Source: Bacteroidia bacterium
GTDB lineage: Bacteria > Bacteroidota > Bacteroidia > Chitinophagales > Chitinophagaceae
NCBI GenBank assembly: GCA_030427635.1
Contig: JAUIBA010000011.1
Span: 52,134 to 116,133, forward strand
Length of the DNA stretch: 64,000 nt
Reading direction: 5' to 3'
Below, one piece after another: positions 57,249-64,000 of the stretch (positions within the stretch are counted from its first letter, which is position 1; each line of letters starts with the position of its first letter). The notes below the pieces were generated by a model that worked only from the letters and a program-made list of their open reading frames with translations, had not been told where the DNA came from and made no database searches. The position numbers and the translations under genes were made by a program.

Positions 57249-57632
57249 CTAAGCCAGCTGAAAATGCTTTTTCACAAATGCATTCTGCTGATTTGGAGTC
57301 ATTTTGTCGGCGGGCTGTACGTCTATTGTGATTTTAGAGAAAGCCAGGTCTGACCGTAATATATTATACAGCTCGGTACGGGCATTGGTGGGGCCAAAGA
57401 GCAGTACCTCGTCATAACTGACAATCGCATCTGCCAACTGTTTGTAATACGCTGCCTGCTGCTGTTGTTGTTTATTATGCATTACATGCTCACTCCTGCT
57501 ATGCATTTCCTGTTTTTCTTCATTTAAGAAGGCGGCCTCTACAGATGTGACCACGATATCATCGTTGGTCACATCTATGAGGGAGGCATGTGCATGATCC
57601 ATAAAGATGCCAATGCGTTTTGTCACTTTCAT
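57249..57632 (-). CDS. eRF1-domain-like (baeRF-type) small protein
   Basis: 127 aa. KRIGIFMDHAHASLIDV at the start and EVLLFGPTNARTELYNILR near 75-95 match small Bacteroidota proteins distantly like an eRF1 domain. It lies 37 bases downstream of the HPF-like gene on the same strand and is likely co-transcribed. A link to stalled or hibernating ribosomes is inferred from that pairing. Confidence 0.65.
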   Translation of the reverse strand: MKVTKRIGIFMDHAHASLIDVTNDDIVVTSVEAAFLNEEKQEMHSRSEHVMHNKQQQQQAAYYKQLADAIVSYDEVLLFGPTNARTELYNILRSDLAFSKITIDVQPADKMTPNQQNAFVKKHFQLA

Positions 57633-57669
57633 AGTATCTGAAATTTTAAAAGTTCAGGTAAAGCATGTT

Positions 57670-57993
57670 TTATGCTTTGTGATGGTCTGTCATCTTGTCC
57701 ACAATTGTAGTGAGGGAGGCTTTGAGCTTGTCTATAGCCGCATCTACTGCCTGCTGATACGTATCGGCACGGCCATCTACTGCTATAGGCTGGCGGCCTT
57801 CCAAACGGGCTTCCAGTACACATCTTTTGTCATTGCCACCGTTTTTATGGCCGTCCTCATCAGTGAGATGGGCCTCAATGCGGGTGATATATTCTGAAAA
57901 GCGGTGCAGCTCATCGGCTATAAGTGTTACAAACGGAGCGGTAAGCTTTTCCTTACCATTTACATTACCTGAGGTATTAAACTGAATAATCAT
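57670..57993 (-). CDS. HPF/RaiA-like ribosome-associated protein
   Basis: 107 aa. IIQFNTSGNV, then ITRIEAHLTDEDGHKNGGNDKRCVLEARLEG and YQQAVDAAIDKLKASL follow the beta-alpha-beta-beta-beta-alpha HPF pattern. Short form: no C-terminal dimer domain. HPF proteins inactivate 70S ribosomes in stationary phase. An eRF1-like gene follows it. The element copy C and a TAnnTTTA box lie upstream. Confidence 0.78.
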   Translation of the reverse strand: MIIQFNTSGNVNGKEKLTAPFVTLIADELHRFSEYITRIEAHLTDEDGHKNGGNDKRCVLEARLEGRQPIAVDGRADTYQQAVDAAIDKLKASLTTIVDKMTDHHKA

Positions 57994-58053
57994 AAAATAT
58001 ATTTATGCAACCCTGTTAACAGTCGCTCATTGCAGGCCTTGTGAGTTGCTCTT

Positions 58054-58061
58054 TAAAGGTA
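58054..58061 (-). promoter_or_regulatory. TAnnTTTA -7-like box for the HPF-like gene
   Basis: Read on the minus strand: TACCTTTA, about 60 bases before the start codon at 57993. Confidence 0.35.
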
Positions 58062-58165
58062 ATTCATAAAAATGTTCCGGTTCTGTTAAAACGGGTACCG
58101 ATAGCTGTTCTGTGTGCAGTAAGCTTTTGTAGTGAGAGTCATAGCAACTACGGCTCAGGTACTAG

Positions 58166-58312
58166 GGTGCGCAAAACTGCGCAATGTTTTTTTCACTGCG
58201 CAAATGGCAGCACAAGTGACACTTACAACACTGAATATCAACACAATAAGCACATCCAACATACCATAAAAGGTTACAAAAAGGTTACAAAAATTGCTCG
58301 CGCGTTTTTTGT
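58166..58312 (-). repeat. dispersed upstream element, copy C
   Basis: Read on the minus strand it begins with the same block as copy A (GCGCGAGCAATTTTTGTAAC; the GTAACCTTTTT part is repeated), and ends with TGCGCAGTTTTGCGCA. Its TGCGCA end points toward the HPF-like gene, 172 bases away, the same orientation to the downstream gene as in copies A and B. Confidence 0.65.
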
Positions 58313-58554
58313 TATATGTGGGCAATTCAGAGGTGTGAGTGATTGTAACATGACGTTGGGAGTCTATCATAATACCTGCCGGAATGCAGCAATGTTTTAG
58401 GTGCGGGTGCTTGTTTGTATTCATAATGACAGCTTGTTTTTACCGTACTTATATATAGCGTACGATGGAGAACCATGCCTTGTATGAGCAGCCATAAAAT
58501 TGCCACCAGACGGGGAATATAAAAAACTGCGTTTTTATGATATGCACCTATGTG

Positions 58555-58586
58555 TACATCATATGCCGCGGCCTGCATATGATGTA
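58555..58586. repeat. 12-bp hairpin next to an A-run
   Basis: TACATCATATGC (58555-58566) and GCATATGATGTA (58575-58586) are exact inverse copies, with an 8-base loop and eight A directly after. On the plus strand the A-run, on the minus strand the T-run, comes on the wrong side for a terminator. It lies 70 bases beyond the end of the gene at 58656. Confidence 0.5.
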
Positions 58587-58655
58587 AAAAAAATAGCAGG
58601 CGGAGCAAGGGTTTCAGCTGATATGCTGCAGCAAAATGTGAGTAAATGACGTAGC

Positions 58656-59723
58656 CTAAAATGTTACTGTGGAGCCGATGGCATTAATGAGTAGCAGACC
58701 TGCTCCATTGCCTGTTTTACCCGTGTATTCACCTCCGTTTTTCAGCGAATGGAGATACCATGGACAGTTGGTAACCTTTGTTTTGTCCCGGGCGGTTATC
58801 TGCACCGCCATATCGTGAGGGTGAGCAAAATGTAACAGACTGTTTCTGGCATGTATATCTACCCTACCTATGTTACTGCCAAATGTGTGAAAACTGACCC
58901 GGCTACAGTCTGTGATAAAGAGATGCGCTGTGTGGACAATGTTGTAAATATTGATACTGGTAGTCATGCGCTCCAGCGAGCCATATAGCTCGCGCACGGA
59001 GCCTATGCTCAGATTATTATTATGGCCCGATATGTGAATAGTGCCGGCATCTTCTATGCTGAGACCACGGGAAGTGTTGACAGTAATATGACCGGCTCTA
59101 TTGAGGGTAAGCCCCTGTGTGCCATTGAGGTAGCCATTATCCAGATAGGTTATGCTGCTTTTTAGTCCCCGGGGAGCATCTATGCTTATATACTTAGCTG
59201 CGCCGTATAGCTGCTGCGCTACCAGCCTGCCACTCTCTATAGCCAGATGCAGGGCTCCGGTAAAGTCGTCCTTAAAACAGACATTGCCACCGAATACTGA
59301 CAGGTCCAGTGACATATCTTCCGGTATATACACTTCATAGTTGGTCATGACCTCTATGCCCGGGTCGTCCTCTGTCTGCTCTGCTACATCGGTAACACCT
59401 CCCTCTGTGATCTCTGTGGTAAAGGACAACATCGCTGCACCACCCTCATGAATGGATGCCTTTACCGAGGAACGATTCATAGCAGCCAGCGCCTCTGCCT
59501 CAGTAATGCCCCTGCCCAGAATGGTGGTAGTGATACAGGCCTCATCACGGTGCCATGTATGGATGGTAATGTTACCATACAGGTTGTTGATAACTAACCG
59601 GTCGTGGCTACCCACGTGTACGTGCTGCTCATGGGTTTTACTATGGGTAATGATATGGCTGGCATATACCTGAAGATGGCTGAACAGCAGCAAGGTGAGT
59701 GCGGCAAACATGTACTTTTTCAT
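58656..59723 (-). CDS. secreted beta-helix protein (DUF4097-like)
   Basis: 355 aa from ATG 59723 (MKKYMFAALTLLLFSHLQVYAS). After the signal peptide, a repetitive pattern of short strands (DRLVINNLYGNITIHTW, YEVYIPEDMSLDLSVFGGNVCF, GLTLNRAGHITVNTSRGLSIEDAG) characteristic of DUF4097/DUF2807-type right-handed beta-helices. C-terminus ends INAIGSTVTF without a T9SS tail. Envelope protein of unknown role. Confidence 0.72.
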   Translation of the reverse strand: MKKYMFAALTLLLFSHLQVYASHIITHSKTHEQHVHVGSHDRLVINNLYGNITIHTWHRDEACITTTILGRGITEAEALAAMNRSSVKASIHEGGAAMLSFTTEITEGGVTDVAEQTEDDPGIEVMTNYEVYIPEDMSLDLSVFGGNVCFKDDFTGALHLAIESGRLVAQQLYGAAKYISIDAPRGLKSSITYLDNGYLNGTQGLTLNRAGHITVNTSRGLSIEDAGTIHISGHNNNLSIGSVRELYGSLERMTTSINIYNIVHTAHLFITDCSRVSFHTFGSNIGRVDIHARNSLLHFAHPHDMAVQITARDKTKVTNCPWYLHSLKNGGEYTGKTGNGAGLLLINAIGSTVTF

Positions 59724-59793
59724 AACCGGCATATATGGTGTGTGTTATAAATATACTATTAATAACCGGTATCCTATATATGCAGCATATCCA

Positions 59794-60273
59794 TCAGTCC
59801 TGCCAGTGTAGCTCCATAGGGGTATGATGGGGCAATGCCTGCCACTGCCCTATGAGTGCATGATAGCGTGCCTGCAGGTGGGTAAGAAATGCCGGGCTGA
59901 TGTGGGCAGGTAATGGCTGCTGCAATGCCGTAAACATATTTTCCAGTGCGTGCATAAAATCACCTGCCGACATACCCCCACGCAAAAAAGATGTGAGCGG
60001 GCCGGTGATACGCTCTGTCTCCATAAGCTCAGCATCGGCAGGGGTAGCGGCATTGAGCGCATCCATACCACTGAGGCTATCTATACGGGTGCCTGCGGCC
60101 AGCCTGCCATAAAATGACTGACGGCAGCCCGCCTCTGACTCATACGCAAAGTGAATAAGGTCGTGCGGCATAAAGCTGCGGGTTTCCAGTGAGGCAGACT
60201 CCTCTGTGCCATCGCTGCGACGAATGTAAAAGGTATGATGTGTGGGCGTATTCTTTGTGAATCTTATGACCAT
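59794..60273 (-). CDS. conserved-looking small protein, unrecognised
   Basis: 159 aa from ATG 60273 (MVIRFTKNTPTHHTFYIRRSDG); the upstream frame runs into the hairpin repeat and is excluded. The first 90 residues (SRRSDGTEE-like strand pair, FMPHDLIHFAYESEAG) look like a compact alpha/beta fold; the rest is helical. No signal peptide. I recognise the type as a Bacteroidota hypothetical, without a function. Confidence 0.6.
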   Translation of the reverse strand: MVIRFTKNTPTHHTFYIRRSDGTEESASLETRSFMPHDLIHFAYESEAGCRQSFYGRLAAGTRIDSLSGMDALNAATPADAELMETERITGPLTSFLRGGMSAGDFMHALENMFTALQQPLPAHISPAFLTHLQARYHALIGQWQALPHHTPMELHWQD

Positions 60274-60350
60274 GATATGTACTGAATGCAGACCGTGCAA
60301 TATAGTGAAGTGTGTACACCTGGCCGAGAGCCTCTCCCCAACCCGGATAC

Positions 60351-60415
60351 AGGCAATGGCACAGGCGTTGCAAACGCCATACCGTGGCATCGTCGTCACA
60401 GACGAGGACGAGTGA
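60351..60415 (+). repeat. dispersed hairpin element, copy 3
   Basis: GGCGTT-GCA-AACGCC mini-hairpin, then ACCGTGGCAT, then GTCGTC-ACA-GACGAG (with one flanking mismatch), then GACGAGTGAG. Opposite orientation to copies 1 and 2. Ends 8 bases before the orphan ORF at 60423. Confidence 0.75.
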
Positions 60416-60422
60416 GGGAAGC

Positions 60423-60995
60423 ATGAAAATCCGGCTTAAAGAACATATTTTTGATATCTGCAAAAAGAATATTATGGATAATATCACGGTATCGTATTTT
60501 GAACCTATTCTACAATCAATAATTGCTGGCTATTTATTATTATTATTTACAAAACTATACTCATATTTTAGGATTATTAATTTCCTAGGCTCATACAGAG
60601 AAGTTCCAAAGCCATCTGCTGAAACGCAAAATCTGGAAAAAGTGCGATACACAATTTCTCACAACATATTGAATTTACTTACTCCTGTCTTACATATTAC
60701 AGTCAAGATAGCCAGAACGAATACCGGAGGAAGAGACCGGATGGATTGGCAAGGCAAATACTATTCAGACATTCTAAATCCATTTCATTTTAAAGGTATA
60801 TATATAATAACGAATCCGGGTCCAAATGATAGTGACGGTTGGCATGAAATGTTATGTTTTATTCATAAAGAAAGGAACGGAAAGGTAGTTAGAAGAGTTG
60901 CAACAAAAATCAACTACCTCAATATATCTACCAGTAAGTGGCAATCCGATGGTGGTTATTTTATCGAAAAAATTGATAAGCAGACGCTGAATTAG
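60423..60995 (+). CDS. membrane-anchored orphan protein
   Basis: 190 aa from ATG 60423 (ATG 60474 is the alternative); a frame beginning at 60312 reads through the repeat. One membrane span about 27-47 (LQSIIAGYLLLLFTKLY) and a cytosolic or periplasmic C-terminal domain (GKYYSDILNPFHFKGIYII, HEMLCFIHKERNGKVVRRV) with no motif I recognise. AT-rich, unlike the flanking core genes. It stands between hairpin copies 3 and 4. Confidence 0.6.
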   Translation: MKIRLKEHIFDICKKNIMDNITVSYFEPILQSIIAGYLLLLFTKLYSYFRIINFLGSYREVPKPSAETQNLEKVRYTISHNILNLLTPVLHITVKIARTNTGGRDRMDWQGKYYSDILNPFHFKGIYIITNPGPNDSDGWHEMLCFIHKERNGKVVRRVATKINYLNISTSKWQSDGGYFIEKIDKQTLN

Positions 60996-61059
60996 TTTCA
61001 CAACTCGCAGTCGGAGACTACGCCAGTTGGGTACGTCGTTTTTATAAGAAACAAAAAGT

Positions 61060-61485
61060 ATGAGTGAATTCTTTTTTAGTTCTATTTCGGCCTTAGACAA
61101 TCGCTACTCTATCATGGTAGAAGACGACGAAAGAGTGGCATATGCATATATGCTGAAAAACAACAGCATAGTGGGCGATATATGGCTATACAATAGATTC
61201 ACTCAAAAAGAAACCCACTGGGATTCGAATAAAATGCCATTTATAAACCCCGATGAGTACGTAAATGACCATATAAAAATTGCCCCACTCAATAACGAAA
61301 GCGATTTAAGAATACAGTGGGAATTTATAAAGGAGATTATTGCCGCTAAGATATTCATACATGGCAATCTCATTGCGGTATTGGCAGATGGCGCCAAACC
61401 CGGCTGGTCTACATGTGTCAGGAAGGATGGTCCTTTAGCGCAGATATATCCGGGTAAATTTCCAGGCAACGACGAGGAAACATGA
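61060..61485 (+). CDS. orphan protein, possibly immunity-type
   Basis: 141 aa, soluble. YSIMVEDDERVAYAYMLKNNSIVGDIWLYNR and IKIAPLNNESDLRIQWEF resemble in style small Bacteroidota immunity-like proteins, but there is no firm family match. AT-rich; precedes hairpin copy 4. If a toxin partner exists it is not in the window. The 'immunity' suggestion is an inference from size and context only. Confidence 0.6.
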   Translation: MSEFFFSSISALDNRYSIMVEDDERVAYAYMLKNNSIVGDIWLYNRFTQKETHWDSNKMPFINPDEYVNDHIKIAPLNNESDLRIQWEFIKEIIAAKIFIHGNLIAVLADGAKPGWSTCVRKDGPLAQIYPGKFPGNDEET

Positions 61486-61555
61486 TATCAGACGAAGATA
61501 CACTACACATGATAGGTTTGCAGAACATATACCTTTCGGAGACTGTAAATGAAAA

Positions 61556-61625
61556 TACTGGCAATGGCTCTGGCGTTGCAAACGCCGCACCTTGGCATCC
61601 TCGTCACAGACGAGGACGAGTGAGC
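61556..61625 (+). repeat. dispersed hairpin element, copy 4
   Basis: GGCGTT-GCA-AACGCC, then CACCTTGGCAT, then CCTCGTC-ACA-GACGAGG and ACGAGTGAG. The best-preserved copy: both stems are perfect. Any ORF crossing it is probably spurious. Confidence 0.8.
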
Positions 61626-61656
61626 GAGGGATATACAAAATCCACAAAAAATAATC

Positions 61657-62031
61657 ATGAACTATTCTGACCTAAAGAGATTCTTTGATTCTCAAATAGA
61701 TGCATTGACGTTTGAAAAACTTATACATGATGAAGTTCAGATGTATAAACACAATTTATTAACAAAAAAGTATGCACCAGTAACAGTCAATTATATAGAA
61801 AATGAATACATGACTATTAATGCGTTCCATTTAAAGAAAATATGTGACGCTTTCTTAAATGGATATATCAGTGACTATGAAATGTTCTATGTTGCTGATG
61901 GCATACAACTGTGTCACCATTTTATATTTGAAAATGATGAAGTAGAAGATATGTTCTATTTAATAACCGATCCTGAAATAAATGGAGAAATAAATAAAGA
62001 ATATATAACTAATCTTCTCTCTTATATATAA
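61657..62031 (+). CDS. orphan small protein, unrecognised
   Basis: 124 aa, acidic and AT-rich (DLKRFFDSQIDALTFEKLIHDEVQ, ICDAFLNGYISDYEMFYVADGIQL). Helical in character, no signal peptide, no motif I recognise. Starts 31 bases after hairpin copy 4. The same frame stays open for another 40 codons beyond its stop (62032-62154, including ITYGLPTSHGDFVEM). That suggests a truncated or read-through ancestor. Confidence 0.55.
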   Translation: MNYSDLKRFFDSQIDALTFEKLIHDEVQMYKHNLLTKKYAPVTVNYIENEYMTINAFHLKKICDAFLNGYISDYEMFYVADGIQLCHHFIFENDEVEDMFYLITDPEINGEINKEYITNLLSYI

Positions 62032-62321
62032 AAGGATGTATACAATTTTTTTCTCTATCGTCATCCATTTATTACCTACGGCTTACCGACAAGTCATGGT
62101 GACTTTGTTGAAATGCTAGATTATGAAGGAACTATTCAATCCCGATTTCACTAATTGTATTGGAGATATGGAGACAGTACTTTCTATAGTAATACCTGAG
62201 ATGATTCTGAATCCCACACCAATTTTACCCAAATGTTGGCCAAGGTATCTCCTCCCCTTACAAAATCCCCCACATTCAGGAACATTTTTTTACATTTGCT
62301 GCCTGTAAAACAGAACCATTT
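62032..62321. pseudogene. possible gene remnant
   Basis: 290 bases without a convincing gene. Frame 1 after the stop of the previous ORF encodes a protein-like stretch (YRHPFITYGLPTSHGDFVEML) ending at 62154, and another frame starts MKELFNPDFTNCIGDMETV at 62123. Both look like decayed or frame-shifted coding sequence. Weak support. Confidence 0.3.
62291..62298 (+). promoter_or_regulatory. TAnnTTTG -7 box for frr
   Basis: TACATTTG fits the TAnnTTTG consensus, 23 bases upstream of the frr ATG at 62322. Confidence 0.5.
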
Positions 62322-62885
62322 ATGTCGGAAGCGATAGACCATATAGTAAACGATATGACTGCCAGCATGAAGCGGGCGGTGCAGCATCTGGAATCGGAAC
62401 TCACGAAAATACGTGCAGGCAAGGCTACACCACAGGTGGTAGACGGTGTATATGTAGAATACTACGGCAACCCTACACCGCTGAATCAGGTGGCGAATGT
62501 GACCACGCCTGATGCCCGTACCATATCTATACAGCCATGGGAGCGTAATATGCTGGGGCCTATAGAGAAGGCTATCATTGCATCGAACATAGGTCTGAAC
62601 CCACAGAATGATGGTAACTTCATTCGCCTGTTTCTGCCACCGCTTACCGAGGAGCGCCGTAAGGAGCTGGTGAAGCGTGCCTATGGCGAGGGCGAAAATG
62701 GTAAAATAGCTGTGCGCAATCTGCGCCGCGACAGTATAGAGCAGGTGCGTAAACTACAGAAAGACGGCCTGAGCGAAGATGCGGCCAAGGATGCAGAAAC
62801 CCACATACAGGGCATTACCGACAAGTATATAGCTATAGTGGAGCAGCACTGCAAGGACAAGGAAAAAGATATCATGACTGTGTAA
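62322..62885 (+). CDS. frr: ribosome recycling factor
   Basis: 187 aa. Splits post-termination ribosomes with EF-G. SMKRAVQHLESELTKIRAGKATPQVVDGVYVEYYG, WERNMLGPIEKAI and IRLFLPPLTEERRKELVKRAYGEGENGKIAVRNLRRD are the standard RRF three-helix bundle and beta-domain motifs. Full length. Confidence 0.97.
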   Translation: MSEAIDHIVNDMTASMKRAVQHLESELTKIRAGKATPQVVDGVYVEYYGNPTPLNQVANVTTPDARTISIQPWERNMLGPIEKAIIASNIGLNPQNDGNFIRLFLPPLTEERRKELVKRAYGEGENGKIAVRNLRRDSIEQVRKLQKDGLSEDAAKDAETHIQGITDKYIAIVEQHCKDKEKDIMTV

Positions 62886-62971
62886 GTACACTGTTATACA
62901 ACTATGTCTGATAACTCATGTGCCGTGCAGGTGTATGAGTTATCATTTTTTAAAGCCAACCGGTAAGGCGC

Positions 62972-63898
62972 ATGAATGATTTACAGGAACGAATATGCCT
63001 GCTTTTTTCTATCCCTATATATGCGGTACTGATACCGCTGGAGATAGTGCTGAGCAATTTTAGCCGGCTACGGTTCTACACCTGGAAGGAGACGGCGGTA
63101 AATGTGTATCTGAATCTGCTGAATGCAGGTATAGACCTGCTGCTGCGCCTGGTGGTGGGACTTACTTTCCTTACGTGGTTTTACCAGTATCATGTAGCCA
63201 TATCATGGCACCCTGTGGTGTACTGGGGGGCGCTGCTGGTGGGTGAGGATGTACTCTTCTGGCTGGAGCATTTTGCAGATCATCATGTGCGACTCTTCTG
63301 GGCGGTGCATGTAACGCACCATTCATCGCCGGAGTATAATCTGTCTACCGGGTTCCGGTCATCGGTATTTATGCCGGTGTACAAGTATCTGTACTTCATA
63401 CCGCTGGTGCTGCTGGGCTTTAAGCCGGGCGATGTGCTGTTTATGTTCTCCATAACACAGCTATACGGCATACTGGTGCATACACAGTACTTTAAGAAGT
63501 TTCCCCGTTGGGTGGAGTATATATTCGTGACGCCATCGCACCACAGGGTGCATCATGCCAGCAATATTCCCTATCTGGATAAGAATATGGGGATGGTGTT
63601 CATAATATGGGACCGGCTGTTTGGCACCTTTGCAGAGGAGATGCCGGACGAAAAGCCGCACTATGGCATTACCAAACCTATAGAAAAGCCCTACCACCCG
63701 GTGCATATAGTTATGCATGAGTGGCAGGCACTGGCACAGGATATACGCCGCCCTATGCGTATGGCAGACAGGGTGCGCTATCTGCTGAAGCCGCCGGGCT
63801 GGAGCCATGACGGCAGTACCAAAACATCGAAAGAGCTACAGCGGGAAATAGCCTCTCCCCGGCCCTCTCCCGGGTGTATAGACCGGATAGATGGGTAA
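62972..63898 (+). CDS. fatty acid hydroxylase/sterol desaturase-family membrane protein
   Basis: 308 aa with four or five membrane spans. The diiron His clusters are present: WLEHFADHHVRLFWAVHVTHHSSPEY and TPSHHRVHHASN. Such enzymes hydroxylate or desaturate lipid acyl chains using O2 and two irons; the exact lipid is unknown. The last 60 residues are soluble and Pro/Arg-rich. Follows frr by 86 bases. Confidence 0.88.
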   Translation: MNDLQERICLLFSIPIYAVLIPLEIVLSNFSRLRFYTWKETAVNVYLNLLNAGIDLLLRLVVGLTFLTWFYQYHVAISWHPVVYWGALLVGEDVLFWLEHFADHHVRLFWAVHVTHHSSPEYNLSTGFRSSVFMPVYKYLYFIPLVLLGFKPGDVLFMFSITQLYGILVHTQYFKKFPRWVEYIFVTPSHHRVHHASNIPYLDKNMGMVFIIWDRLFGTFAEEMPDEKPHYGITKPIEKPYHPVHIVMHEWQALAQDIRRPMRMADRVRYLLKPPGWSHDGSTKTSKELQREIASPRPSPGCIDRIDG

Positions 63899-64000
63899 CA
63901 GTGTACCGGGGACATGGGTAACACTATTTGAGAGTAATTATGTTCTTTATTTTACGATTACAAAAATACACTTCAAATACGTGTTCAATAGGTGTCTGTC

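Larger units (their letters stand above)
57994..58655. other. 662-base region without a gene
   Basis: Holds the HPF promoter side (58054-58061), dispersed element copy C and a 12-bp hairpin (58555-58586). The possible ORFs on both strands cross the repeat and I do not believe them. Confidence 0.55.

Noticed and set aside
58041..58424. 119-aa plus and 89-aa minus ORFs
   Set aside because: Both run through element copy C and have no recognisable domain.
61482..61670. 62-aa ORF
   Set aside because: Its centre is hairpin element copy 4.
1..64000. tRNA, rRNA, CRISPR, prophage, integrase or transposase
   Set aside because: No such feature was recognised on either strand by reading; tRNA and CRISPR scans by software could still find a short one.

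Overview
The window looks like chromosomal DNA of a Bacteroidota bacterium, most likely from the Chitinophagaceae side of the phylum. That family placement is an inference. The supporting signs are several proteins with C-terminal type IX secretion (T9SS) sorting domains (genes at 8084, 12389, 26634 and 40573), a PorP/SprF-family protein (37106), promoter boxes of the TAnnTTTG type, a TPR-type histidine kinase with a NarL-type regulator, and outer-membrane and lipoprotein genes in abundance. I see no rRNA, tRNA, CRISPR array, transposase, integrase or phage structural gene.

Layout. 1-6.5 kb: an outer-membrane barrel protein, a stand-alone LuxR-type HTH protein, then three unrecognised genes (696, 628 and 398 aa). 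The first of the three is preceded by a long hairpin that ends at its start codon. 6.5-11.6 kb: four related small lipoproteins, the last without an ATG, mixed with an NHL-repeat T9SS cargo gene and two copies of a hairpin repeat. 11.6-26.6 kb: a TlpA-like protein, a T9SS cargo, a two-component system, Crp/Fnr, DUF4386 and DUF1801 proteins, a propeller lipoprotein, an ECF sigma/anti-sigma group, a VF530 protein, a copper ATPase and a GT-C-type membrane protein. 26.6-34.9 kb: one gene for a 2739-residue repeat adhesin. 35-48 kb: mostly housekeeping and regulation (pyrF, DinB-like, Crp/Fnr, PorP/SprF, tex, an FN3 cargo, a LytTR regulator, M14 and M20 peptidases, gmk, a universal stress protein). 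48-54 kb: a hybrid kinase, CheR, CheB and kinase group on the minus strand. 54-60 kb: a TMTC-like TPR membrane protein, a CaCA exchanger, a ribosome-hibernation-like pair and surface proteins. 60.4-62.3 kb: AT-rich orphan ORFs between copies of the same hairpin repeat. The window ends with frr and a fatty acid hydroxylase-family gene.

How it fits together. The T9SS cargoes and the PorP/SprF protein point to a surface and adhesion programme. The regulators are of kinds that respond to envelope or surface cues, but no pathway can be closed from the window alone. Two dispersed non-coding repeat families stand out. One is a hairpin element in four copies whose stem changes sequence while keeping its pairing and its three-base loop. 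The other is an element in three copies, always upstream of a gene and in the same orientation. The three-gene locus at 1.2-6.5 kb is the best candidate for an undescribed system; its function cannot be read from the sequence.
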